A stretch of 64,000 bases of DNA from Ralstonia pickettii DTP0602 (GTDB lineage Bacteria; Pseudomonadota; Gammaproteobacteria; Burkholderiales; Burkholderiaceae): the NCBI GenBank assembly GCA_000471925.1, contig CP006667.1:1240001-1304000 (forward strand), read 5' to 3'. Made by a program: the position numbers and the translations under genes. Below, one piece after another: positions 24,971 to 33,407 of the stretch. The notes under the pieces are model-generated. The model did not search any database, was not told where the DNA came from, and worked only from the letters and a program-made list of their open reading frames with translations. Numbering within the stretch: position 1 is the stretch's first letter; the number at the start of each line of letters is the position of its first letter.

Positions 24971-25038
24971 CGAGGACATGTGCGTGGGCACGAATGTCCT
25001 CGTCAAGCCGGCGAAGACACAGAAATCCCCGATTTCTG
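24971..25038 (+). promoter_or_regulatory. Candidate activator (enhancer) sites upstream of the ABC importer promoter
   Basis: CGAGGACAT (24971-24979) and ATGTCCTCG (24994-25002) are perfect inverted repeats, followed by CGAAGACA at 25012-25019. The half-site CGARGACA recurs beside the sigma-54 activator gene at 41583-41599. A further inverted repeat, CAGAAATC/GATTTCTG, occupies 25020-25038. The sites are centred roughly 70-115 bases before the expected transcription start, a usual distance for sigma-54 enhancers. Confidence 0.55.
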
Positions 25039-25061
25039 CCGGTTTTCAGGGGTTCCAGGGC

Positions 25062-25076
25062 TGGCATCGTTGTTGC
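25062..25076 (+). promoter_or_regulatory. Sigma-54 (-24/-12) promoter of the ABC importer operon
   Basis: TGGCAT (25062-25067), five bases, then TTGC (25073-25076) match the RpoN consensus TGGCAC-N5-TTGC with one substitution and correct GG-to-GC spacing. It lies about 70 bases upstream of the binding-protein start codon. Confidence 0.72.
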
Positions 25077-25145
25077 AGAGAAAGAAGAAGGCTGCCCTGT
25101 CCGCAGCGGCAGCCCACGACGATAACGTACGACTGGAGACATTCA

Positions 25146-26345
25146 ATGAAGACTACGGTGCTGCGCACATGCGCGCTGGCTTGCCTGGCAACGCTCTGCC
25201 ATCCGGCGCTGGCGGAGGAGCCCTTCCGGATCGGCGCCCTCGTAGATATGACGGGCGTGTACTCAGGTATTGGCGGGCCGGGCGGGGTCGCCGCGGTCAA
25301 GATGGCGGTCCAGGATTTCGGCGGCAAGGTTCTCGGCAGGCCCATCGAGGTCCTGAGCGCGGACTACCAGAACAAGGTCGATGTGTCCGCGACCCGGGCG
25401 CGGGAGTGGTATGACCGCAATAACGTCGAGATGATCATCGAGTCCACCGACTCGGCTTCGGCGCTGGCGCTGCAGAAGCTCGGCGCAAGCAAGAAGAAGA
25501 TCACCATCTTCGCGGGTTCCGCCACGACCGAACTCACGGGCAAGCAGTGCTCGCCTTATGGTGTGCACTACGTCTACAACACCTATGCTTTGGCCAACGG
25601 CACGGCGCGGGCGATCGTCGAGGAAGGCAAGAAGGACTGGTTCTTCGTGACCGCTGACTATGCCTTCGGCCATTCGCTGGAAGCCAGTGCCGTCGCGGTG
25701 GTCGAGCAATCCGGCGGCAAGGTGAGCGGGAAGGTCCGACACCCGCTCTCGGCATCGGATTTTGCTTCGTTCCTGCTGCAGGCGCAGTCGTCCAAGGCGC
25801 AGGTCATCGCACTGGCCAATGCCGGGCGCGATACCCAGAACGCGGTGCGCCAGGCCGCGGAGTTCGGCCTGGGAACAGGAAAGCAGGTGGTTGCGCCCCT
25901 GCTGATTTTCGATAGCGACCTGAAGGGTATGGGCCTGAAGGCGTCGCAGGGCCTCCAGTTCACCACGGCCTTCTACTGGGACTACAACGACGAGACCCGG
26001 GCTTTCGGGAAGAAATTCTTTGCCCAGACCAAGTCGATGCCGACCATGGTCCAGGCCGGCATGTACTCCGCCGTTATCCACTACCTCAAGGCCGTGCAGA
26101 CCGTCGGCAGCGCGGACCCCGACAAGGTCATGGCGAAGATGCGCGAGACGCCGGTCAACGACTTCTTTGCCAAGGGCGGCCGTATCCAGGCCAACGGGCA
26201 GATGGTCCACGACATGTACCTCGCCGAAGCCAAGGGACCGGCGGAGTCGAAGGGCGAGTGGGACCTGATGAAGATCCGCAAAGTGATTCCGAAGGACAAG
26301 GCGTTTGAACCGCTGGCACAGAGCGCCTGCCCGCTGAAGGGCTGA
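25146..26345 (+). CDS. ABC transporter substrate-binding protein, LivK/BraC-like (aromatic or alicyclic acid type)
   Basis: A 399-residue periplasmic binding protein. The signal peptide covers about the first 23 residues and ends in HPALA. The mature part begins EEPFRIGALVDMTGVYSGIG and follows the type I periplasmic fold (GGPGGVAAVKMAVQDFGGKV, VEMIIESTDSASALAL, WFFVTADYAFGHSLEASA). Such proteins next to CoA ligases often bind aromatic or alicyclic acids and not leucine. The start at 25146 follows GGAGACATTCA. It opens a five-gene importer operon and is separated from livG by a hairpin that may reduce downstream expression. Confidence 0.92.
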   Translation: MKTTVLRTCALACLATLCHPALAEEPFRIGALVDMTGVYSGIGGPGGVAAVKMAVQDFGGKVLGRPIEVLSADYQNKVDVSATRAREWYDRNNVEMIIESTDSASALALQKLGASKKKITIFAGSATTELTGKQCSPYGVHYVYNTYALANGTARAIVEEGKKDWFFVTADYAFGHSLEASAVAVVEQSGGKVSGKVRHPLSASDFASFLLQAQSSKAQVIALANAGRDTQNAVRQAAEFGLGTGKQVVAPLLIFDSDLKGMGLKASQGLQFTTAFYWDYNDETRAFGKKFFAQTKSMPTMVQAGMYSAVIHYLKAVQTVGSADPDKVMAKMRETPVNDFFAKGGRIQANGQMVHDMYLAEAKGPAESKGEWDLMKIRKVIPKDKAFEPLAQSACPLKG

Positions 26346-26384
26346 CGCGCCGCGTCTGTCCCTGATCCCCGCTTGAAGGGAATC

Positions 26385-26417
26385 CCGGTGGCCAAGGCCA
26401 CCGGAGGCCCTGTTTTG
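26385..26417 (+). terminator. Attenuator-like hairpin between binding protein and ATPase genes
   Basis: CCGGTGGCC at 26385-26393 and GGCCACCGG at 26396-26404 form a perfect inverted repeat, followed by a TGTTTTGT stretch at 26411-26418. It lies inside the operon, so partial termination would give more binding protein than membrane components. Confidence 0.6.
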
Positions 26418-26444
26418 TCCTTCATCCGAGCGCTTCCACTTCCC

Positions 26445-27215
26445 ATGTCAGATCTCATCCTGCAGACAACGCAACTGTCGAAGGCCTTCAGGGGCTTTAC
26501 GGCGGTCAGCGATGTCAACCTGCAAGTACGCCGCGGGTCGATCCATGCATTGATCGGGCCCAACGGCGCGGGCAAGACCACTTGCTTCAACCTGCTCACC
26601 AAGTTCCTGGAGCCGACCACCGGCACCATCCTATTCAACGGCATCGACATCACCCGCGAGAAGCCCGCGCAGATCGCGCGCCGCGGCGTGATCCGTTCCT
26701 TCCAGATCTCGGCGGTGTTCCCGCACCTGACGGTGATGGAGAACGTGCGCATCGGCCTGCAGCGCCAGCTTGGCACCGCGTACCAGTTCTGGCGCAGCGA
26801 GCGCTCGCTGAACGTGCTCAACGACCGCGCCATGGAGCTGCTCGAGCAGGTCGGGCTGACCGAGTTCGCGCACACCGTCACGGTGAACCTGCCGTACGGC
26901 CGCAAGCGCGCGCTCGAGATCGCCACGACGCTGGCGATGGAGCCCGAGCTGATGCTGCTGGACGAACCCACGCAGGGCATGGGCCATGAGGACGTGGACC
27001 GCGTCACGCAGCTGATCAGGAAGGTCTCGGCGGGCCGCACCATCCTGATGGTGGAGCACAACATGAGCGTGGTGTCGTCGATCGCGGACAAGATCACGGT
27101 GCTGCAGCGCGGCGCGATCCTGGCCGAGGGCCCTTACGCTGAAGTGTCGAAGGACCCGCGCGTGATGGAGGCCTACATGGGCACCGTCGACGCGGAACTG
27201 CAAGGCGCGCACTGA
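26445..27215 (+). CDS. ABC transporter ATP-binding protein, LivG family
   Basis: A 256-residue ATPase. It has Walker A GPNGAGKTT, the LivG-typical GVIRSFQISAVFPHLTVMEN segment, a signature-region helix VNLPYGRKRALEIATTLAMEP where the canonical LSGGQ is replaced by LPYGRKR as in many LivG proteins of aromatic-acid importers, Walker B LMLLDEPTQGMG and the switch His in MVEHNM. The ATG at 26445 begins the conserved fold; the frame extends upstream to 26373 but that would run into the hairpin. The LivF-type partner starts 10 bases downstream. Confidence 0.92.
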   Translation: MSDLILQTTQLSKAFRGFTAVSDVNLQVRRGSIHALIGPNGAGKTTCFNLLTKFLEPTTGTILFNGIDITREKPAQIARRGVIRSFQISAVFPHLTVMENVRIGLQRQLGTAYQFWRSERSLNVLNDRAMELLEQVGLTEFAHTVTVNLPYGRKRALEIATTLAMEPELMLLDEPTQGMGHEDVDRVTQLIRKVSAGRTILMVEHNMSVVSSIADKITVLQRGAILAEGPYAEVSKDPRVMEAYMGTVDAELQGAH

Positions 27216-27225
27216 GGGGCACGAC

Positions 27226-27951
27226 ATGACGACATCGAATACACCTGCCCTCGAAATCAAGGGCCTGGAGGCCTGGTACGGCGAATCGCACATCCTGCAC
27301 GGCGTGGACCTGACGGTGAACCGCGGTGAAGTGGTCACGCTGCTGGGCCGCAACGGCGCCGGTCGCACCACCACGCTGCGCGCGATCATGGGCCTGACGG
27401 GTGCGCGCAAGGGCTCGATCAAGGTCAATGGCCATGAAACCATCAGCCTGCCCACGCACAAGATCGCGCACTACGGCATTGGCTATTGCCCCGAAGAGCG
27501 CGCCATCTTCTCCAGCCTCTCATGCGAAGAAAACCTGATGCTGCCGCCCGTGCTCAAGGGCGCGGACACCAGCAAGGGCATGAGCGAGGCGGATATCTAC
27601 GAGATGTTCCCGAACCTGAAGGAGCGCCGCCAGAGCCAGGGCACGCGTCTTTCCGGCGGCGAGCAGCAGATGCTGGCGGTCGGGCGCATCCTGCGCACGG
27701 GTGCCAACCTGCTGTTGCTCGATGAAATCTCGGAAGGGTTGGCACCGGTGATCGTGCAGGCGCTCGCGCGCATGATCCTGATGCTCAAGCAGAAGGGGTA
27801 CACGGTGGTGATGGTGGAGCAGAACTTCCGCTTCGCCGCGCCGCTGGCCGACCGCTTCTACGTGATGGAGCATGGCAGCATCGTCGAGCGCTTCGCGGCC
27901 AGTGAGCTGCAGGCCAAGATGCCGGTGCTGCACGAACTACTTGGAGTGTGA
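27226..27951 (+). CDS. ABC transporter ATP-binding protein, LivF family, with Arg in Walker A
   Basis: A 241-residue ATPase paired with the preceding LivG-type protein. The P-loop reads GRNGAGRTT, so the nucleotide-binding Lys is Arg47. The remaining motifs look intact: LSGGEQQMLAVGRIL signature, Walker B LLLLDEISEGLAP (with Ile-Ser after Glu) and MVEQNF. The neighbour LivG has a normal Lys, so the heterodimer would keep at least one standard site. Its stop codon TGA overlaps a GTG, and the next gene's ATG follows at 27960. Confidence 0.92.
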   Translation: MTTSNTPALEIKGLEAWYGESHILHGVDLTVNRGEVVTLLGRNGAGRTTTLRAIMGLTGARKGSIKVNGHETISLPTHKIAHYGIGYCPEERAIFSSLSCEENLMLPPVLKGADTSKGMSEADIYEMFPNLKERRQSQGTRLSGGEQQMLAVGRILRTGANLLLLDEISEGLAPVIVQALARMILMLKQKGYTVVMVEQNFRFAAPLADRFYVMEHGSIVERFAASELQAKMPVLHELLGV

Positions 27952-27959
27952 GGCTGACG

Positions 27960-28850
27960 ATGCCCATTGAAATCTTCGGAATACCGCTGCCGGCATTGCT
28001 CTCGCAGGTCCTGCTCGGACTGGTCAACGGCGCGTTCTACGCCATGCTCAGTCTCGGCCTGGCCGTGATCTTCGGACTGCTGAACGTCATCAACTTCGCC
28101 CATGGCGCCTTGTTCATGCTGGGCGCGGTGCTGGCGTGGATGGGCACGACCTACCTGGGACTGTCCTACTGGGCGATGCTGGTGCTTGCCCCACTTGCCG
28201 TTGGCATCCTGGGCGTGGTGCTGGAGCGTCTGCTACTGCGGCGCATCTACAAGCTGGACCATATCTATGGCTTGCTACTGACGCTCGGTGTGACGCTGGT
28301 GGTGGAAGGTGTATTGCGCTCGGCCTACGGGGTCTCCGGCCTGCCGTACTCGACGCCGGAAGCGCTCTCCGGCGGGACAAACCTGGGCTTCATGATCCTG
28401 CCCAACTACCGCGCCTGGGTCGTCGGTGCATCGCTGTCGGTGTGCCTGGGTTCCTGGTTCCTGATCGAGAAGACCAGGCTCGGCTCCGTGCTCCGCGCGG
28501 GAACCGAGAACCCGAAGATCGTGGAGGCGTTCGGCGTCAATGTGCCGCTGCTGATTACGGCGATCTATGGCTTCGGGGTGGCGCTGGCCGGCCTCGCCGG
28601 TGTGCTCGCCGCGCCGGTCACGCAGGTTTCCCCGCTGATGGGGCAGAACCTGATCATCCTGGTGTTTGCCGTGGTGGTGATCGGCGGCATGGGTTCGATC
28701 CTTGGCGCGGTGCTGACCGGGCTCGGCCTGGGTGTCGTCGAGGGCCTGACCAGGGTGTTCTACCCGGAAGCCTCCTCGACCGTGGTGTTTCTCGTGATGG
28801 TCATCGTCTTGCTGTTTCGGCCTGCAGGACTGTTTGGTAAGGAAAAATGA
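27960..28850 (+). CDS. Branched-chain-type ABC transporter permease, LivH family
   Basis: This inner-membrane permease of 296 residues has about eight hydrophobic segments. LVNGAFYAMLSLGLAVIFGL followed by NVINFAHGALFMLGA is the LivH hallmark, and VVVIGGMGSILGAVLTGLGLG is the cytoplasmic EAA-like coupling loop. The ATG at 27960 is preceded by GAGG; a GTG at 27948 is an alternative. It overlaps the next gene by four bases (ATGA). Confidence 0.92.
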   Translation: MPIEIFGIPLPALLSQVLLGLVNGAFYAMLSLGLAVIFGLLNVINFAHGALFMLGAVLAWMGTTYLGLSYWAMLVLAPLAVGILGVVLERLLLRRIYKLDHIYGLLLTLGVTLVVEGVLRSAYGVSGLPYSTPEALSGGTNLGFMILPNYRAWVVGASLSVCLGSWFLIEKTRLGSVLRAGTENPKIVEAFGVNVPLLITAIYGFGVALAGLAGVLAAPVTQVSPLMGQNLIILVFAVVVIGGMGSILGAVLTGLGLGVVEGLTRVFYPEASSTVVFLVMVIVLLFRPAGLFGKEK

Positions 28851-29893
28851 TGAGCGGATACTTCTCCACCTCCCGTCTTGCCATGCCGGCCGGATCCGCA
28901 CCGGGCTCCGCCACGCGCGTGTCCAGATACCTTGGCATCCTGCTGCTGGCCATGCTGGTGCTGGCGCCCCAGGCGGGCGTCTACCCGGTGTTCGTGATGA
29001 AGATCCTTTGCTTCGCACTGTTCGCCGCGGCCTTCAACCTGCTGCTCGGCTTTACCGGCCTGTTGTCGTTCGGGCATGCCGCGTTCTTTGGCGGGGCTGG
29101 CTATGCAACCGGTTACGCGATGAAGACCTGGGGCGTTTCCGCGGAAGTCGGCCTGCTGGCGGGCGTCGCGACTGCCACGGTAGTTGGCTTGCTGATGGGC
29201 TCGCTCGCCATTCGCCGGCAAGGCATCTACTTCTCGATGATTACGCTCGCGCTGGCGCAGATGTTCTTCTTCGTGTGCCTGCAGACGCCGGCCACCGGCG
29301 GCGAGGACGGGATGCAGGGCATCCCGAGGGGCAGCCTCTTCGGCGTACTGCCGCTGTCCTCCGACATGACGTTCTACTACGTTGTCGTAGCGATCTTCGT
29401 GGCTGCCTTTGCGTTGATCGTGCGCGTCGTCCATTCGCCGTTCGGGCAACTGCTCAAGGCGATCAAGGAGAACGAGGCGCGTGCGGTGTCGTTGGGCTTT
29501 GACGCCAACCGTTTCAAGCTGCTGGCCTTTGTTCTGTCGGCGGCGCTGGCTGGCCTGGCGGGGTCGATAAAGGCGTTGGTGCTTGGCTTTGAGACGCTGA
29601 CGGATGTCCACTGGACTATGTCGGGGACGGTGATCCTGATGACGCTGGTGGGGGGCATGGGTACGCTGACTGGGCCGGTGATTGGCGCGCTGGTCATTGT
29701 CGTGCTGGAGAACAAGCTCGGCGATATCGGCGTCGGGCTGGCAAGCCTGACGGGGGTGGAATGGTTCGCGACGCTGGGCGAGTCGGTGACGCTGGTGACC
29801 GGGGTGATCTTTATCCTGTGCGTGCTTGCGTTCCGCCGCGGGATCATGGGGGAAGTGCAGGCGTGGATGCGTCGTGCGCCAAGACAGGGCTAG
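28847..29893 (+). CDS. Branched-chain-type ABC transporter permease, LivM family
   Basis: The second permease of the importer, 348 residues, with multiple membrane segments. FNLLLGFTGLLSFGHAAFFG and LAIRRQGIYFSMITLALAQM are the characteristic LivM segments, and VGGMGTLTGPVIGALVIV is the coupling loop. It is the last gene of the operon; a repeat-borne hairpin follows about 93 bases after the stop codon. Confidence 0.92.
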   Translation: MMSGYFSTSRLAMPAGSAPGSATRVSRYLGILLLAMLVLAPQAGVYPVFVMKILCFALFAAAFNLLLGFTGLLSFGHAAFFGGAGYATGYAMKTWGVSAEVGLLAGVATATVVGLLMGSLAIRRQGIYFSMITLALAQMFFFVCLQTPATGGEDGMQGIPRGSLFGVLPLSSDMTFYYVVVAIFVAAFALIVRVVHSPFGQLLKAIKENEARAVSLGFDANRFKLLAFVLSAALAGLAGSIKALVLGFETLTDVHWTMSGTVILMTLVGGMGTLTGPVIGALVIVVLENKLGDIGVGLASLTGVEWFATLGESVTLVTGVIFILCVLAFRRGIMGEVQAWMRRAPRQG

Positions 29894-29933
29894 GATTGCG
29901 CGATCGGCTGGTCGTTGCGCGACGGCTCGCGCG

Positions 29934-29993
29934 GCTGGTGACATGTCGTCGTTGTTTGAACCGCTTGGTTCCGCCCTCCTGGGCGGGTCACTT
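29934..29993 (+). repeat. 60-bp inverted repeat, left arm
   Basis: This arm matches the reverse complement of 31201-31260 at 59 of 60 positions by my alignment, with no gaps. It contains an internal hairpin (CCGCCC/GGGCGG, 29971-29986). The two arms face each other around an IS110 transposase remnant. Confidence 0.85.
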
Positions 29994-30016
29994 TTGTCCG
30001 AGCGACAAAAGTAACC
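29986..30016 (+). terminator. Hairpin terminator-like element after the importer operon
   Basis: ACTTTTGTC (29990-29998) pairs perfectly with GACAAAAGT (30004-30012), and the stem extends to GGT/ACC with one mismatch. I recall this ACTTTTGTC...GACAAAAGT element recurring in Cupriavidus and Ralstonia intergenic regions. Confidence 0.6.
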
Positions 30017-30312
30017 AAAAGCGCGTCGCCTGCGGCTGGCCTTCATCAAGGGGGCGGCGTTGGTGGTTCGGGGCGGTGGTGATTTCCGTTTCTATGTGGT
30101 CAGCCGTTCGAGCCTGCTACGCCAGGTGAGTGAGTGACAGTGCCTTGCGAAGGCCCACTTTTGAACGATCCCCATGCAGGGCGTAGGCCGCCTGCTGACT
30201 GGGGCATCGCGTCAACGCCTACGGCTGCGCTGCGCGCGGCGCATCAGCTGGGGCGAGGCGGCGGCGCCGGGAAGTGCGTCGCTGCGCTCGCACAGCGCCG
30301 ACGCACGGGCGC

Positions 30313-30885
30313 GTGCTCAAGAACAATCGCTGGAGTAATAGGCACAGGACCGATGCTGCCGACGCCAAGGCCATCTGGACCGCGGCGCAGCTGCCCGGCA
30401 TGCCTGTCGTTGCCCCCAAGAACGAGTCGCAGCAGTGCGTGCTCAGCCTGCACGCACTGCGCCAGTTGCGCGTGAAGATGCGCACCATGCTGGTCAACCA
30501 GTTGCGGGGCACGCTGTTTGAATTCGGCGTCCACTTCCCGCGCGGACTGCGCACCGGCCTGCATGAAATCGTCGAGCACATGGCCGACATCGAGCAGAGC
30601 GTGCCGCCCATGCTGTTCGAGTTCGTGCACGAACAATTGCAAAGCATCGAACGGCTCGATCAGGAGATTGCCCGCCTCGACCAGCGTATCAACGCCTGGG
30701 GCCGGCAGAACCAGGCTTGCCAGACCATCCTCGCTATCCCGGGCATCGGCATGCACACCGCCACGGCCAATGTTGCCACCATTGGCGATGTCCACACCTT
30801 CAAGTCCGGCCGGCAACTGGCGGCCTATCTTGGCTTGGTGCCCAAACAAACCGGCACCGGCGGCAAGGTCTGGCTGGGCGCATGA
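30313..30885 (+). pseudogene. IS110-family transposase remnant, truncated at both ends
   Basis: The frame encodes the middle of an IS110/IS1111 transposase. RTDAADAKAIWTAAQLPGM corresponds to the end of the N-terminal DEDD domain, followed by the long helical linker, then the C-terminal domain's start IPGIGMHTATANVATIGDV and FKSGRQLAAYLGLVPKQTG. About 70-80 N-terminal residues are missing, and the frame stops right after GGKVWLG where intact proteins continue for about 80-100 residues with the catalytic Ser. It cannot be an active enzyme. An inverted repeat pair of 60 bp lies outside it on both sides. Confidence 0.8.
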
Positions 30886-31200
30886 CCGGGCTTATGACCG
30901 CGACTACGTCTCGGTCAGGCCTGCCTGATGGCAGGCCGGGCTGCAGAGGAGGAAGGCAGGACCCGCCCGCAGGTTGCGACGGTGAGATGAGCATCATGGC
31001 AAGACAGGTCGGACCGCGAGAGCGTAAGCCCAACGAGTCACAGGTGCCTCAAAGCACGACCAAAAGATAGGGACGCTGCCGGCGGATATCCATGAAGGCC
31101 CGCAGGCTCGCCTGCACCGCAAGGCCGGATATAAGTCTGCAACCAGTCCTGCTCGAGCCAGAATGGTCGTCATACCTTGCAAACCGGGGCGCGTTCATAT
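30886..31200. other. Non-coding remnant sequence after the IS110 fragment
   Basis: I see no supported gene here. The stretch with GACAGGTCGGACCGCGAGAG and downstream AAAGATAG resembles the non-coding end of IS1111-like elements, so it is probably further element debris. Confidence 0.35.
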
Positions 31201-31260
31201 AAGTGACCCGCCCAGGAGGGCGGAACCAAGCGGTTCAAACAACGACAACATGTCACCAGC
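31201..31260 (-). repeat. 60-bp inverted repeat, right arm
   Basis: This is the reverse-complement partner of 29934-29993 with a single difference. Beyond the arm the two flanks diverge (the left continues with TTTTGTCC, the right with TATATGAA on the complementary strand). It lies 42 bases before the stop codon of the last gene of the minus-strand operon. Confidence 0.85.
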
Positions 31261-31302
31261 AGCGACAGTTGAAAGGCCCGCGGTACATGACGCCGCTTGA
31301 GA

Positions 31303-32292
31303 TCAATCGATTGTGAGAACGTACTTGCCAGCGACCTGCCCCGATGCCAGTTTGGTCAGCGCTTCCCCAGCACGGCCCAGCGGCAGCACGCCGGCAATCG
31401 GCGGCCGGATAGCCCCTTGCTCATACAGGCTGAAGAGCTTTTCCTGCACCGCCTGGACCTTCCCGGGTTGCCGCTCCCGATAGTCGCTCCACTGCAGCCC
31501 GCCTACGCTGATGTTCTTGACCAGCAGGTAGTTGGCCTTGATCTCCGGGATGCGGCCGGCGGCAAAGCCGATGACCACCGCACGACCGCACCATGCCATC
31601 GCGCGCAAGGCCGCATCGAACACGTCGCCGCCAAGCGTGTCGAGCAGAACATCCGCACCGTGCCCGCCCGTTGCGGCGCGCACCTGGTCGCGCAGGGCAT
31701 CCCGCAGGTTCGGCGCCGCCAGGTCGATGACAGCGTCCGCGCCCATCGCCATGACGGCCTTCGCATGTTCGGCGCCGCTGACGCCGGTGAGCGCGGTACC
31801 ACCAAGTCCCTTCACGATCTGCAGCGCCGCAGAGCCGACGCCACCGGCAGCGCCGGTCACCAGTACCGTTTCACCTTCCTGGTATCCCCCTCGTTCGACA
31901 AGAGCGAAGTATGCAGTCTGGTAGACGAGCCCCATCGCCGCGGCATCTTCGAACGACATGCTGTCCGGGATCCGGAAACAAGCGTTCTCGCTGGCACTGA
32001 CGAGTTCCGCGTACGCACCGTATTCGAGTTGCGCCACCACGCGATCGCCGGGACGCAGCTTCCTGACATCGCTGCCGACCGCGCGCACGACTCCTGCTGC
32101 ATCCTTGCCCGGTGCAAAAGGGCGCTCGGGCAGTATCTGGTACTTGCCGCGCACCACCAGCAGGTCGGGATAGTTGACCGCGGCGGCGCGGACTTCAATC
32201 AGGACACCATCGGCAGGGAGCACCGGATCCGGCAACTCGCCAATGGACAGATGCTCGGGTTCATTGAACTCCTGGATAACGATAGCTTTCAT
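31303..32292 (-). CDS. Zinc-free quinone oxidoreductase/enoyl reductase, MDR superfamily
   Basis: A 329-residue medium-chain reductase without the structural-zinc Cys cluster. N-terminal [20 protein letters not shown], the [18 protein letters not shown] catalytic-domain segment and the nucleotide-binding [20 protein letters not shown] (about residue 146 on) are visible. It probably uses NADPH to reduce a quinone or an activated alkene. It is the last of ten consecutive minus-strand genes and starts 2 bases after the stop of the CoA-transferase, so it probably belongs to the operon and could act on an unsaturated CoA intermediate (inference). Confidence 0.88.
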   Translation of the reverse strand: MKAIVIQEFNEPEHLSIGELPDPVLPADGVLIEVRAAAVNYPDLLVVRGKYQILPERPFAPGKDAAGVVRAVGSDVRKLRPGDRVVAQLEYGAYAELVSASENACFRIPDSMSFEDAAAMGLVYQTAYFALVERGGYQEGETVLVTGAAGGVGSAALQIVKGLGGTALTGVSGAEHAKAVMAMGADAVIDLAAPNLRDALRDQVRAATGGHGADVLLDTLGGDVFDAALRAMAWCGRAVVIGFAAGRIPEIKANYLLVKNISVGGLQWSDYRERQPGKVQAVQEKLFSLYEQGAIRPPIAGVLPLGRAGEALTKLASGQVAGKYVLTID

Positions 32293-32294
32293 AT

Positions 32295-33407
32295 TTATGG
32301 TTCTAGAAGATGGTTGTCGGCGCCAAGGGCGGGCGAGGCCTGCTCGGGGCTAACGTTGCGGAACGCCGCGTCCAACGGAACGGGCAACGCGGACAATGTG
32401 GTGCCGGCTGCGGTCCTCACTGTCCGGTCAAACAGATGCCGTGCAGCGAAATGCGGGTCCGCCGCCGCCTCCTCCAGGCTGACCATGCGGCTGGTGCAAA
32501 CGTCCTGTCCCGCGAAGCGGTCCATCCAGTAGTCAGCTGTATGCTTTGCCACGGCGGCGGCGACAGCCTCGGTCGCCTCTGCCGGCGCGAGCCGATCGAG
32601 TGCCGCGGCGTCCAGTCCGATCAGCGTGGTGAAGTTGCCCCAGAACTTTTCTTCGATCGGTGCCGCGGCGAGGAAAGCGCCATCGGCGGTCCGGTAGACC
32701 TGATACCGCGGCGAGCCCCCAGTCACAAGGTCCGAGGCGGGGCGGGGCCACTGGCCCCGGGCACCGGCGCCGAGTCCCCAGTACTGGAACGCAAACAGGT
32801 TGTCGGCCATGGCGATGTCCAGATGGATGCCTTTGCCGGTCTGCTCGCGTTGGCGCAGGGCCAGCAGGATATTGATCATGGCCGGATACGCGCCGCCGGC
32901 AATGTCGGCGATCAGCGCCGGCGGCAGCCCCGGCTTGCCGTCAGCGCCGGCGGTCAGCGACAGCATGCCGGCAGCGGCGACGTAATTCAGGTCATGCGCG
33001 GCCTCGTTCGCCCTCGGGCCGTGCTGGCCAAAGCCCGTGATCGAGCAGTACACCAGCCGCGGATTGATCTTCGCGACATCCGCATAGCCAAGCCCCAGCC
33101 GGTCCATCACACCGGGCCGAAACTGCTCAAGCAGCACGTCGGCTTCCTGGATCAGCGGCACAAGGCTGTCGATCGCAGCCGGCGATTTCAGATCGATGGC
33201 GACGGACTTCTTGCCGCGATTGAGGAGCACGAAGTTGGTACTGTCCGCGTCCGCCTTGGGCTCGTACGATCGCATTTCGTCGCCGCGGCCGGGTCGCTCG
33301 AACTTGATGACCTCGGCCCCGGCCTCGGCCAGCAGCAGGGAACACAGCGGCCCGGGCAGCAGGGTGCTGAAGTCCAGCACCTTCACCCCAGTCAATGGTT
33401 GGGTCAT
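32295..33407 (-). CDS. CoA-transferase, CaiB/BaiF (class III) family
   Basis: A 370-residue class III CoA-transferase that would move CoA between two acids. [34 protein letters not shown] is the family N-terminal block (residues 6-39), [12 protein letters not shown] follows, and [15 protein letters not shown] holds the catalytic Asp. The ATG at 33407 overlaps the stop of the upstream gene as ATGA and starts the conserved block. Together with a second member at 40137 and the ligase at 37646 it gives this operon three possible CoA-activation routes. Confidence 0.9.
   Translation of the reverse strand: MTQPLTGVKVLDFSTLLPGPLCSLLLAEAGAEVIKFERPGRGDEMRSYEPKADADSTNFVLLNRGKKSVAIDLKSPAAIDSLVPLIQEADVLLEQFRPGVMDRLGLGYADVAKINPRLVYCSITGFGQHGPRANEAAHDLNYVAAAGMLSLTAGADGKPGLPPALIADIAGGAYPAMINILLALRQREQTGKGIHLDIAMADNLFAFQYWGLGAGARGQWPRPASDLVTGGSPRYQVYRTADGAFLAAAPIEEKFWGNFTTLIGLDAAALDRLAPAEATEAVAAAVAKHTADYWMDRFAGQDVCTSRMVSLEEAAADPHFAARHLFDRTVRTAAGTTLSALPVPLDAAFRNVSPEQASPALGADNHLLEP

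Noticed and set aside
24576..25142. A minus-strand frame opposite the small hypothetical gene
   Set aside because: It would run through the inverted repeats and sigma-54 promoter of the importer and has no ribosome-binding site or family likeness.
29934..31260. A composite transposon or active IS element
   Set aside because: The transposase is truncated at both ends and IS110 elements do not carry 60-bp terminal inverted repeats. No target-site duplication could be seen outside the arms.
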